A stretch of 64,000 bases of DNA, taken from contig CM072527.1 in the NCBI GenBank assembly GCA_036898135.1, positions 1,708,373-1,772,372 of the forward strand, read 5' to 3'. Below are positions 10,410 through 22,500 of the stretch, piece after piece. The number at the start of each line of letters is the position of its first letter. Position 1 is the first letter of the stretch. The notes beneath the pieces were generated by a model. It did no database searches and was not told the DNA's origin. It worked only from the letters and a program-made list of their open reading frames with translations. The position numbers and the translations under genes were made by a program. Origin of the DNA: Oncomelania hupensis (Eukaryota; Mollusca; Gastropoda; Littorinimorpha; Pomatiopsidae).

Positions 10410-10992
10410 AGTTAGTTAGTTATTTAATTAGTCATAGTTCACAGGGTCCAGAGGACTGCAAACACCCGAATCAGGACTACAACTTGGTTGAAAGAGGACT
10501 CACCCCTGATCTGTATAACAGATCTACTGAAACAACAATAATGGTAACACCGAAGGCACTCCAACAGCCGGTCACTTTACAATAAAGGCATCCCATGTAA
10601 GGGACTCTGAGGCTTTGCTCTAATTTATCAAACCCCCGGTTACCAAAGCAAAATAGAATATAAACATCATTATAAAATATTACCAAAACACATATAAAAT
10701 GCTTACATTGCTAAATAATATACCATAGAAAGCCCTGGTGAGCATTTGGCAGGAAGCGTCTAAAATCCCCAAGCCGACTCAACAGACAAATTTTGGGAGA
10801 GTTTTCAAGAAAAACGATAGGTTACTGGTTTAGCAAAGAAAATAGTAGATTGATAGAACAAAATAGGAACGAGACAGCAACAGTGTGAAATTAGAGCACT
10901 AAATTTCCACAAATTGGGGATACTATTTTTACAGAAACCCTCGCACTCCCAGAGAGGGGTCTGGGGTATGGAGAGGGGGGAGGGGAGGGAGT
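10410..10992 (-). mobile_element. DR1 retroposon copy d, with 10-bp target duplication
   Basis: A 583-bp copy flanked by TTATGACATT at 10400-10409 and 10993-11002. Its 3' end (minus strand) is an ACTAACTAACTAA tail and its 5' end lies in a G-rich tract next to a TATTTTTACAG-type degenerate TATA region. It shares the CAGGGTCCAG and AAAGATCT-type blocks with the other copies. Confidence 0.75.
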
Positions 10993-11179
10993 TTATGACA
11001 TTGCACTTCTTCAACTAGTTTGCTGCAAAGGGAAATGGAGTTTCATAGAAGAACTTTGCATTTTTTGTCTAGATGTAATTAGCATGGATTTAATTTTGGC
11101 TGGATTAAGTGTCTTGTGATTAAATTTAGCACATTCCTGTAGTTCATTTGCCCCTTTTTGCAAAGAGGGAGGGGGGGGG

Positions 11180-12210
11180 GGGGGGGGGCTAAATTACGCA
11201 TTTTTGTATTCTTAGAGTATAATGTGATGTCATGCGCAAAGAGTTCACAAGAAGTAGAAATATGAAGGGAAGATCATTTATAAAGACAGAAAATAATAAA
11301 GGCCCTAAAATCGATCCTTGATGTACTCAGCCTCAAACTGTGATTTTTGGTTATTAATGAAAACGCATTGCTCTCTGTCAGAAATGAAAACTTTAAGATC
11401 AAGATATTTAAAGCCAATATGATATAACTGTAATTTACGTAATAGAAGGACCTGGTCAATTACATCAAAAGCTTTAGCAGAGTCAACGAATAAGGCTCCT
11501 GAAAATGTGTGCTCAATAATTAAGCCATTCATAGATGTAAGAGTTGTATGGCAAGAATGCTTAGTTTTAACGCCAGATTGATTTTCATATAACAGGTTAA
11601 TTGTGTTTTTGTGAAATAAGCTAGAATATGATTATGGTTGTTAATGTGTTTTTCAAGCGGCTTAGATATTATAGAAAGAATTTAAATGGGTCACTTCAGT
11701 CATAATAGCAGTGTTTCTTTGATTTATACAGATCAATATTAAATTCATCCAATAAAAAAAAACTCTCTGGATTCTAATAAAACATAATCAATCATAGAAC
11801 TGAAGTGATTAAACCAGTCTACATGTTAATGTAAGTTGGATATCTGTATACAAATCCAATTATAATGGGAGCTGCATGTTTATGTCAATTTGAAGCCAAA
11901 TAGATTCTACATAATGCTGTTCTATGAGATAAAGACGCTTAAATTTAATTATTTCGTTTAAATAAACTATTAAACCTTTGTTGTTGTTTTTTTAATCGTT
12001 TTCTCTGTGATATTAAGAATAACCAGGAACTGTTATTTCTGAATCAAACGAATTGTCCCATGACCATGATTCGGAGAAATCAAAAACATGAAATGGTGTG
12101 CTGTGCTTATTAAGAATGGATGATATTTCATATGTTTTGTTGATTGGCTGGCAAATATTCACCTGACCAATGCGAAATCCATCTTTATATAACCGTGTGG
12201 TACAAGACAT
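11180..12210 (-). pseudogene. Fossil CR1/L2-like LINE (endonuclease start plus RT core)
   Basis: On the minus strand 12177-12016 encodes the start of an APE-type endonuclease (GFRIGQVNICQPINKTYE, then FDFSESWSWDNSFDSEITV). About 11960-11830 continues it (VESIWLQIDI, IGFVYRYP). About 11630-11300 encodes RT motif 2-3 (GALFVDSAKAFDVIDQ, LKVFISDREQCVFIN). Several frameshifts and stops are present and the region between endonuclease and RT is shortened. No tail or target duplication could be assigned. Confidence 0.7.
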
Positions 12211-13447
12211 TGTATGCTCGTATGCAAAAACACAAATTATGTTTTACATGGATAAAAAGAGCTGGTGCTTTAAAGTAAATGTTTAAGGGAATAAAAAGTG
12301 CTGGTGCTTCAAATTAAATGTTATTACAAACACTTATGCACTTTAAAATATTGTGACGTGTAAAAAGGTGTCCTTTCACTACAATAAAATAATGGACTCA
12401 AAAATAAAGTCAAAGCACAATAATGAACGTTGAAATCCTCACAATTGTCCCTGTCGCCAAGAAAATTCAGAGGAAACTAAAACTGTCTGGTTGAATGAAA
12501 CTGAACACGTGCATACACTTAAATAAGAGTAAAATTCAAACTAGAGCGTTATATTGTTACAATTTACAAAGTGGAACAAGAATTTTATTAACAGTGCGAG
12601 ATCCTCACATGTGTCAATGTCACCATGAATATACACAGAAAAAAAAAGGAACTGGTTCTTTGCAATATTTCACTGTAAATCCTCAAAACAGTGGGGTTAA
12701 CAACTAAAGTGCAGATATAATACATACTTATTAACACAAAATATTAACCTAGGCTACTTTATACCGCGTCCAAATGTTATAAAACGTAACACTGGAGACA
12801 GCACGGGTAGTTTCTCGTGAGCAGTCGGGACAGGTAATCATACAGTCACTTTCTTCTCCTTATTATTCCAGGGCGCTGTCTGACCCTGTTTTGTAAGGTC
12901 CAAAGGGTTGTCATGGTGAACCTGCTGTGACGTCTGGCTGGTGTGTGCTGGCCTGGGTCATTGTGACTGCCTGTACGGAAGAGCTCTTCAACAGCGGTTG
13001 TGGAGACCATTGACGGGGAACATCGTCAGAGGAGCTGTGAGGAAACAAGTGGGACCATTTAACGACCGCTGACCACAGAGGCTGGGGCTTTCAGTTCAGC
13101 GTTGGATTTGGGCGTAGACTACCTGACAGTCGTTGGGGAACCTTGTCATGATGATAGCTGCCACCTCAACTACTAGTATCACCCTTCAGTTGGATACGAA
13201 GGGGGTTGTGCGACTGTACGTTATGACGTTGGGTCTGCAAGCTTGTTTTAACAGACCCAGAGTAGCAACGTTTGACGTTGACAACCAGGTCACTGCTACC
13301 CCGAGTGTTGGGGGAAAAAAGAATGTGAGAAAGGAATAGAAGAGCGAAGAAGATACAGAGGGGTGAGGTGGAGGTGGAGGGAGGTGAATGCTAGGAAGAA
13401 ACAAAACCCTCATGTCAGTAAATACATATTTGGTATTGGTCTATACT
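12211..13447. other. Non-coding stretch
   Basis: No recognisable exon or repeat is seen. The short frames at 12495-12707 and 13133-13339 have no family motif. Confidence 0.4.
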
Positions 13448-13452
13448 AATAG

Positions 13453-14933
13453 TGTCACGTGGGGTTTAGTTGTTACTGGGCTCTGCACAATGGAATGCTG
13501 TAACCCTCACGCTTTATTCGATGGGAACTGCTAGTTAGTCACCCTGTGAATTACTTTAATAAATTTATTTGTTTAGCTCGGTCTGTGTTAAGGCTGGGGG
13601 ACAGAGATAGATAGAAAAATGGTAAAAGATCACTGTCACACTAGCTTTCACACGGCTATGAATCATATGTAGTCCAGCCACTTTTATTTCTTCTACTCTA
13701 TACAAGATTTTCTAAGTACTAATCTACCTTAAACGTTAAATAGTCACTGTGAATAATTCGATCGCTGATAGTCTATGCAGCTAATAGTTCATCCTTGGGC
13801 ACTGGATGTTATAGTTCATGAGAAGTGGACTACTGTGGTCCTGTAGCTCTCAGTTGTTGTGCACACACGTTTAGTGACTTAACTGTGAGTCTGGCGTGCT
13901 GTGCTGTGGTCTGTTTCCTGACAACTGTGTTGTCTTCTTCTGGGTTCTTCCCTGTGGGTAGACTGGTGGGTTTTCCTCGCGCAATGCTGGGGATACCACT
14001 GCAGCCAACTGATGCGTCGACGTGGTTTCGTCTGATGCTGTGTTGGGCGCACTACAGAACGCCTGATCGTCTGTAACATATGAGACGAAATTCTGCACAA
14101 CCTTGAATGATAGGTGTGTGCAGAGCGTCTCACTGAAGGTCGTAATAGCCCTCAGTGATTAGCTCCACATCTACATATATAAGCGACGAACATTCTGCTA
14201 AGTCCGTGGTCCACTGGAATCTCCACTCTAATTTACTATACATACATAAATATAAAAGATGGCTACTTTTACACATCAAGAATTAATAATAGTATACACA
14301 TTCATTTGTACAGTCACTGGTCTGCAAGCACACATATAAGTTAATCAACAGTGGTTCCGTACATAATTCAAGATGTCGTCGGCCGGTCGTCTTTTTGCCT
14401 CGTGGTCAGCTTCACCACGTGTTCAGGCAAAGTCGGGCTAACAATTCAATTCTATGCATAGCAAATTCCACAAACATAATTCAACAATAATATAATACAT
14501 CACGATGAAACAGAAGTATGTTCATTTACCTTCGTGACAATTTCAGGCCAGTGGCTACTTGAGTGAATTCGGATTTTCACAAGTACTGCGTCTTAGTCTT
14601 TTCTGGAGAGATCTACTGCTCCTGTGTAGCTGTTAACTCTTCCTCGGTTTAAACACGACTGCCAGTCTCGCTCTCTATTCGAATTAGTCAGACCTGGTTG
14701 AGTCTATCCTAGCTGGGTTCCCATTGGCGGATAATAGACTCGCCTAACGGCGTTACGATGATGTCATTGCCTGAGCTAGAGTCAGCGGCCACTGTGTGTA
14801 AGCGGCAGTATGCTATTGCTACGCGTGATTACTTCCATCGTCTGCTGCTGGTTAACATTGAAATTCTAAGATTACATAGACTAACCAAGCTAAATATTAA
14901 AATAAGCAGAGTAAAACTAGTCCTCTCAAGACA
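13453..14933 (-). mobile_element. Solo LTR of gypsy family B (target duplication AATAG)
   Basis: This 1481-bp sequence aligns end to end with the LTRs at 33200-34760 and 39825-41381 (TGTCACGTGGGG at one end, ...AAGACA at the other; shared internal CCACTGGAATCTCCA and GCAGAGCGTCTCACTG). It is flanked by AATAG at 13448-13452 and 14934-14938. No internal region is present, so it reflects recombination between the two LTRs of a former element that pointed to the minus strand. Confidence 0.9.
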
Positions 14934-14938
14934 AATAG

Positions 14939-16308
14939 TAACACCGAAACATACTAATCCTAACACGCGCATAGCATAGTCACAAAGCAATAAACAATCT
15001 GATTAAAGATATAAAAACAAAAGCTTACACGTAAAACTCACCCTGAAAACTGGCTTCAGAAGAATACAAATTTAAAGTTGGTTGATCATAATTCCCTACA
15101 GCTGACCATAATTTCAGTAATCGCAGCACAAACAACATTAGCTTTGTCAATAAGAAACATTGAATGAAACGGATGTGCATCATTGCTCAAAGATAGTGAA
15201 GAAGATGACGGCTGGTACGTCTGAACAAGGGAGATAACCATAGTTTTAGGAAGTGTAGTAGTCTCTCCTAATGAGACGGAAGATTCAAGGTTCGAGAAAA
15301 AGTGATAAAGTTCATTGGAATTCTGTAAAGAAATATTGAACAAGAAAACAAAAACACACAACAATAACACAAAAAGCAACAGATGAATATCAGTGTTCCA
15401 AATCCTTATTGACACTACTGAGCTATATTCTTTTTAATATATGTTTTCCCTTTAATTGTAACTTTCATTTCTATATAATACATTTACCAAGTTTGAGCAA
15501 CTTCAGCCGATATTGGTGCTACACACAATGCTTTTAAATATATTAATTCGGCGCCCGAATAATGTTAAAGAGATGTTTTTGTTTTAAACGTATAATGCTA
15601 AAGAGACACTGTTGTTTTAAACACACACACACACACACACACACACCTTCCCCCTTCACACACACAGAGTTTTGTGGTACATTTCACGTGTATAATGTCT
15701 GCATATGTTTAATAGATAGTATCATGACAAAAACCAAATCAAAACATAAAACCACAATTTTGTAACATAGGATATGACATGCGTAATGTTTATATACAAC
15801 AAAGATTTTGGTTTTTAAAATAGACACAATTTGTTTTGGACATTGCATAGTCAACGTGTATATTGTAACTGGAGATAGTTAATGTCTTGGCAGTTCACAA
15901 GATAATCCAAATAAAATAAAATAATTTTTGTTTTAAAGAGTTAAAATTGTATGTACTGTAGTGTCCGTTACTATATTAATATAGTTGAATCGTCACCATG
16001 ATCATCAACATAATCATCGACATCGTTGTTATCAATTCCTTCAGTGACAGTATTCGTTCTGATCTTGAACTTCGGATCCCTTCAGCAACACCACCGCCAA
16101 TTTCATCATCAATCATCACCACAGCACCAACAACACTGCATTCATCATCATCTCCGGGCTACATCATCGTCATCAAAATCATCACCATTAACGTCATCAC
16201 CCTCATCATCAACACTGCCACCACCATCGCCATCACCTTCACCTTCTCATCAACCGCCATCTCTTCCTTCCTCCCCCTCCCTCCCCTCTCCCCGCCCTCT
16301 TCCCCATC
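14939..16308. other. Non-coding stretch with small repeats
   Basis: It contains a (CA)n tract at 15618-15645 and an imperfect (ATC)n stretch at 15998-16260. No exon was found. The 3' UTR of the right CTR gene should start at its upper end. Confidence 0.4.
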
Positions 16309-16329
16309 CCTCTCTCTCTCTCTCTCCTC
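16309..16329 (+). repeat. (TC)n tract just past the CTR stop codon
   Basis: A short dinucleotide run lies about 14 bp downstream (minus strand) of the TGA at 16345-16343. Confidence 0.8.
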
Positions 16330-16342
16330 GTAACCAAGTAGC

Positions 16343-16544
16343 TCAGTGACAATGTTCATTCTGGTCTTGAATTTGCGAGCGTTTCCAGCCTGTAATGAAG
16401 TACCCGGCGGTGGCTCCGAGGATCAAGCTCAGACACAGCCACACGTTGTAAGTCATAAAGATCAGCATCAAGCAGTAGCTCAAAAAGATTTGCACCGCGT
16501 GCAGCCCAGTCTGAAGTAGGTGTATCCTGGAAAACAGCCTGCCC
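16343..16544 (-). CDS. CTR1-like exon 4 (TM2, TM3, C-terminal HCH)
   Basis: It follows the acceptor TGTGCTTTCAG and begins with one base completing an Arg codon. It encodes HLLQTGLHAVQIF, SYCLMLIFMTYNVWL, LGATAGYFITGWKR and ends NEHCH-stop. Both helices and the metal-binding tail are intact. Confidence 0.9.
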
Positions 16545-19500
16545 CTGAAAGCACAGACCCAAAACATATATATTGCTTTTATATTTTTTATAAAACGCTT
16601 ATCAGCTCAAAGAGCGGCTCAAGGCGAACACAATGCAGTATCTTACATAGTTTGATGTAGCAGAATATGGCTGCCCGAACAAAGTAAAAGAGGCACTCCT
16701 AACGGGATTCGAACTCACAGGAGAATGCTACCGGCAAAAACTCCGCACCAATCGGAGAGTGAAAGGAGAGAGCTATGCGCGGTTTGCGGATCGTTTGTCC
16801 ACAATGCTAGATAAGTGGGTTAAGACATTTGATGGACTATTAGTGTGGGAACAGCTACGGGAAACCATGACCCCCGAGCTGAAAACATTCTCAGTAGAGC
16901 AGGGCGCGGAAAGACTGGAGGATCTGGTCAAGGTCGCAGATAGGTACGTGGCCGCCCACGGAGAAGCCAAGAGCTTCAGGCGAGACCTAAAGCCTAACGG
17001 GAAAGAGGTACAGAAAAGAAGCCCTCACCGGGAAAAGCGCACCGCGAATAGGCCAAATCACCCCAGACCTGGGCAAAATAAAGGACCCAACGCGGAATTC
17101 GGAAAAAAGAGGTCTCGCAGAATGTCACATGTAAAATGACAATGTATTATATTATGTAAAGTTTGGGAAATAAATTATGTGATATAATAAACCCGTGTTT
17201 GTCTGTTTGATAACTGTAGAGTATGGCTTAGCATGGCTACGTTTCGGATAAGTTTTTGCCGTGAAGTCCGTGCAAAATGCAAGTTTTGAAGAAAGTGAGC
17301 GATAGATTTCGAAAGCGCAGTAAGAATCGTCACTTCTTTCCCGTCTACTAGAGTAGAAACACGTTGTAACACGTTTGTGGTTTCTCGCTAGCTTAGCGAA
17401 TATGTTTTTGTGAAAACTGGCGTTTGTTGTATTCGTTATTTATGCACAAATAACGGAGCGCTGTTAAAATTATAATTATTTACTATTTCTGTGGCAGAGA
17501 TAGGTTTGGTTTACAGCGTGTGCAGTTTTCAGTTGACTAAGCAAAGTGTTATATAAAACTTCTGGACATTATTGCAGTGTCAGGTCAGGAACAGAGTGAC
17601 AGTTGTGTCAGGACAGAACAGAACAATTTAGAATAAAAGCAGGTCTAGTCTTGTGGAATTATAGTAGGCCTGGACTATCTGTGACACATGCATCATTGGA
17701 TACACTTTTATATAACAACATAATCTTTTGAGGTGAGAATTTATTATTTTTATTTTAGACAGTCGTTTGTTTACCCCAATATTCTTTGCAGGATGACAGC
17801 AGTGCTGGATGCAGGGGCGTTTATTACCCATAATAAACGAAGCACTGTATTTTTCTGATGGTGTAAACTTTGCCTATTAGGTAAGGTTGTGGGAGTAGGG
17901 ATACTGTATGGTATTTCAGCATGTTGCAGATTTTCTTCTTCTTCCTTTTCCTGGATCCCTTGATTGTGGAGATTTCCCGGATCCATAACCGTGGAAGAAG
18001 GGGAGGACCATACCACCAACCAACCAGCCGACCACACCACACCACACTACAACCACGCCACCATCCTTTCAGCCATCCAACCACCTACCAGTCCACTGCC
18101 GATGCCAACCATACTACTACCATCCCACCTCTTTCATCATCTGCATCATCATCCTGTGCTGGGGCGACCACAGTACTCAGTTAAGTTTTCAACTTCGCTG
18201 AAGCCAACGGTACTTCCGATACCCCACCAGATGATGAGAACTGTTAATCTGATTAAATTCTGAGGAAATTGGGGTGCCAAACCAGACTTTAACTTGAAGA
18301 ATATTTTAATAATATTTCGGGGTTTTGTACAGATTATTTGAAACATTTTCGGCAGTTTTTGTAAATCGTGGTCCAGTAGTGTAAATAATAACAAAAAGGG
18401 AAATTTTACACCGTTGTTTCGAGTTTCTTTACTTTTCAACTCTACCTTTTATCTAAACTTAACTTGTTCTTGGAACGAGACGTAGGAGGGTCTCTTCACA
18501 AAAACTCTTCACGTGACAATTATGGGGGCTCGTCCGGGATCAGCACTCGCTGAGATCAGCACCCGCTGAGATCAGCATCCGCTGAGTTAACAAGATAGTT
18601 CATTATCCTGGGTATAGGTTAGGAATTACCTTGTGGCTTCACAAAGTTTGTTGTTCTTAAGTTAGATAGTTTGAAGGTAGTGCATGTAAATATGTTGATC
18701 GTTGTTTTTGTTTAGAGTAAGAATTTTATGTTCATTCATTGGAGTACTTGGATACTTGTTTTCAGGAGTTGCTGTGACGGTCAAGGTTGCTGACATTGTC
18801 AATTGTCTAGCGTATGTTCTAGGTTGTTTTGACGTTTTAGGATAGTTTTGTTTGATCGTAGTCATGGCCGAAGCCATTACGGACTCTCCAATTTCCACAC
18901 GGTTGCGCAAAACACAGAATGTAGCGTTAAGTTCTCCCGCGGTCCAGAACGCGCGACAGCATGGTAGCATAGATGCGAAGTCTAAGTCTGTTGGCGAGAT
19001 TTCAGGTTCCGGTTTACCTGATCAAATCGAAGCAGTAGTTTCTCTTGGTCAACGTCTCAATCTGGCTGGACAAGAGTTAGCTGATTTTGTGCGTCACACT
19101 TTAGCTGACCAGGCAAAAGCTGCTACAGAAGAGAGGCTAGCCAGGGAGCAAAGGGAGCGTGAAGAGCGTCTTACCCAACGGGAGTGGTCACTGAAGGAGC
19201 AAACTACCAAACAAGAGAGAGACTTGGAGTATAAATTGGAATCTATGAGACTATCTCATGCAGAGAAGATGGCGAAACTGCAGAATGCCAGTCATCAACC
19301 AGTGGCATCGACGAGTCGCATAGTTGTCGAAAACGCTTCTATTCCAGAGTTTGATGAGTCTAAGGATGATCTCGACGACTACTTGCGACGGTTCGAGCGT
19401 CTTGCCCGTGCACACGAATGGCCTGAAACTACGTGGTCAGTGAAATTGAGTACAGCACTTAAGGGTAAAGCTTTGCAACTCTACAACTCAGTAGACGAGG

Positions 19501-22500
19501 ATACCGCACTCAACTACCCGAAGTTGAAGAAAGCACTGTTGGAAAGATTTCAGCTTACAGCTAATGTCTACCGTCAGCGATTGCGTAGAGCAAAGGTGAG
19601 AGAAGGCGAAACGTACACACAGTTTATTGCCCGTTTACGTCTTTTTGCCGATCGCTGGGTGGAGATGTCCGGCAAGCGACAGAAGTACGCAGATCTAATG
19701 GAGCTGATGCTTCTGGAACAGTTCATGGAAAGTCTTCCCGCTGACACAGCATCGTTTGTTCTGGAACACGAACCCGACACTTTGGCAAGCGCTGCACACT
19801 TCGCTCAAGTACACAAGGAGGCACACCCACAGCGGCACCGTAAACAATCGCCGAGGAACGGATCTTCCAGGGCTAACACTCAACCTAGGGAGAACGCCAA
19901 GCCAGCGAAGGAAGAAGAAAGAGGTTCGAGTCAAGCACGATCAGCTGGGCAGGCAACTACAGCTCGTGTAACCTGTCACTACTGTCACCGCACAGGACAC
20001 TTCAAGAAGGACTGTCCCAAGCGAGCAGCAGCCCAGCAAGGTACGCATGTTATTGTTTCGGGTGCGCAAGCGAACACCGAGGAGGATGGAATACCTGAAC
20101 TGTGTGTTCCATGTTCGCAGAAACATTTCAACCCAAAATGCAAGGTTAGCATCGACGGACACCAAGCTGAAGGACTACGCGATACAGGAGCCGATGTGAT
20201 GGTGGTTAGAGCATCGTTCGTGCCGCCATGCGCTTACACCGGTCGTAAAGTGCCGATCACTCTAGCTGAAACAAGTTTGTGCAAGGATTTACCGATAGCT
20301 CGCATTACGGTGAATACTCCTTGGATCGAGGCTGAGATTGAAGCTGTCGTTATGCAGAATCCGCCCGCAGATCTCATCATAGGCAACAAAGTTTTGTTGG
20401 CTGATAGAACTTTGGTGAGCATTCCAGTCTACCGCGTACCCAAGCAAGTAGCGGTACTTACCAGGCAACAAGCAGAGCGCCAGCAGCGTCCACTGCCGCC
20501 GCTTCCAGCAGTAGATACCGGATCTGGACATATTAAGCCGAAGGACTTGATTGCTCTACAGATGCAGGATCAGTCTCTTGCTAGTCTGAGAACCGCCGCC
20601 GAGTCAGGACAAGAGAAGAAAGCTGGTAAACAAGGGTTCGCGTCTTACCTATGGACGAAAGGAATTCTCTACAGGAAATTCCGAACTCAACAAGACCAGT
20701 ATCAGCAAGTTGTTCTTCCAAAGAGTCTACGGAGAGGGGTGATGTCAGTGGCACACGATTCAGCGTTCGGGGGTCATCTGGCAACCACGAGGACACTAGA
20801 CCGCATATGGCGCCAATTTTATTGGCCAGGCATAGTTGGAGATGTGCGCCGTTTCTGCTCATCTTGTGATCAGTGTCAGAAGATGTCGCCGAGAGGCAGG
20901 GTCAAGAAGGTTCCTTTGGTACCAATGCCGCTAATCGACGAACCATTCCGACGCGTCGCAGTTGACATCATCGGTCCTATCAAGCCCGCTTCCGACAATG
21001 GCAACAGGTACATTTTGACTATGGTGGACTACGCTACTCGCTATCCAGAGGCGATGCCATTGAAATCCATCGAAGCTACCCGTGTAGCCGAGGCATTGTT
21101 AGAACTGTGGTCAAGACTGGGCATTCCAGCGGAAATCCTAACAGATCGCGGAACCCAATTCACAAGCGAGATTATGCGAGAGGTCAGTCGTCTCTTGGGC
21201 ATCCGTCAAATGTGTACCACACCGTATCATGCCCAGTGCAATGGTTTGGTGGAAAGATTCAACGGCACACTCAAGTCCATGTTACGCAAGTTGTGCCAGG
21301 AAAAACCAAGTGTTTGGGATCGCTATCTGCCAGCGGTACTGTTCGCGTACAGAGAGTCACCCCAAGAGAGCACAGGTTTTGCACCGTTCGAACTGCTATA
21401 CGGACGTCGAGTTCGGGGTCCTATGGCTATTCTTCGTCAGAGTTGGACAGATGAGCAGGCACCTGAAGAAATCCAAACCACCGCAACGTACATTGTGGAA
21501 CTGAGAAACAGGATCAAAGAAACCTGCGAACTTGCCCAGCAAAATCTCAAGAAGTCTTCGGAAAGATATGCAAAAGAGTTCGACAAGAAGGCCGCACCAC
21601 GTACATTCAAGTCCGGAGACAAGGTGCTTCTGCTACTTCCGCAGCAGCATAACAAACTGCAGCTGCAGTGGCAAGGTCCGTACAAGGTCATTGAACGCGT
21701 CGGGGACTGGCGAGGTTCACCTGACTACAAGATTCAAGTCAAGGGGAAAGTCCGGATGTACCACGCGAATCTCTTGCGACGATACATCGAACGAGAGGAA
21801 GAAGTCAGCGCCGAGGAGGAGGAAGAAGAAAATAACTCGTCGGAGGAGCAGAGGGTTGACAACGTCGCGGTCGTCATCGATGAGACAGAGGTTGAGCTTG
21901 AGTCAGAGCAGGTACCTACGTGCATCTTGACAGCAAAAGAGAGCCATGTAGATGCAACATAAACCCTGGCCTGGAACCAACGCTACCAAGAAGAAACAGC
22001 CCAACGTTGTCACTTGGACTGAGGAATCAGAACAGGCATTCCAGACGTTGAAGCAACGCCTAACCAGTCAGCCCATCATTCGGTTGCCAGATTTGGAAAA
22101 GGAATTCGTCCTACGTACAGATGCGTCCCAACAAGGGCTGGGAGCAGTACTATTGCAACAGGATGACGAGATTTTGATGCCTGTGGCATACGCTAGCCGC
22201 AAGTTGACCTCAGCAGAGCAGAACTACTCAACGGTGGAACAAGAATGTCTTGCTGTAGTCTGGGCGATCAAGAAGTTCGAGCAGTACATGTACGGAGTGC
22301 ACTTCACTCTTCAGACAGATCATCATCCGCTGCAATTTCTGAGGCAATCCAAACCAGCAAACGGACGTCTTGCCCGTTGGGCTATGTTGCTACAGCCTTA
22401 CGAGTTCACTGTTCAAGCCATCGCAGGCAAGGACAATGTGGGAGCCGACTATCTGAGTCGAACCTTCAACTAGGAAGCAAGGGGAAGGATACAGAACAGT

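Noticed and set aside
17175..18439. Genes in the LTRs of element A (several frames of 60-100 codons)
   Set aside because: Each frame occurs twice, exactly 5420 bp apart, inside the LTRs; none has a domain.
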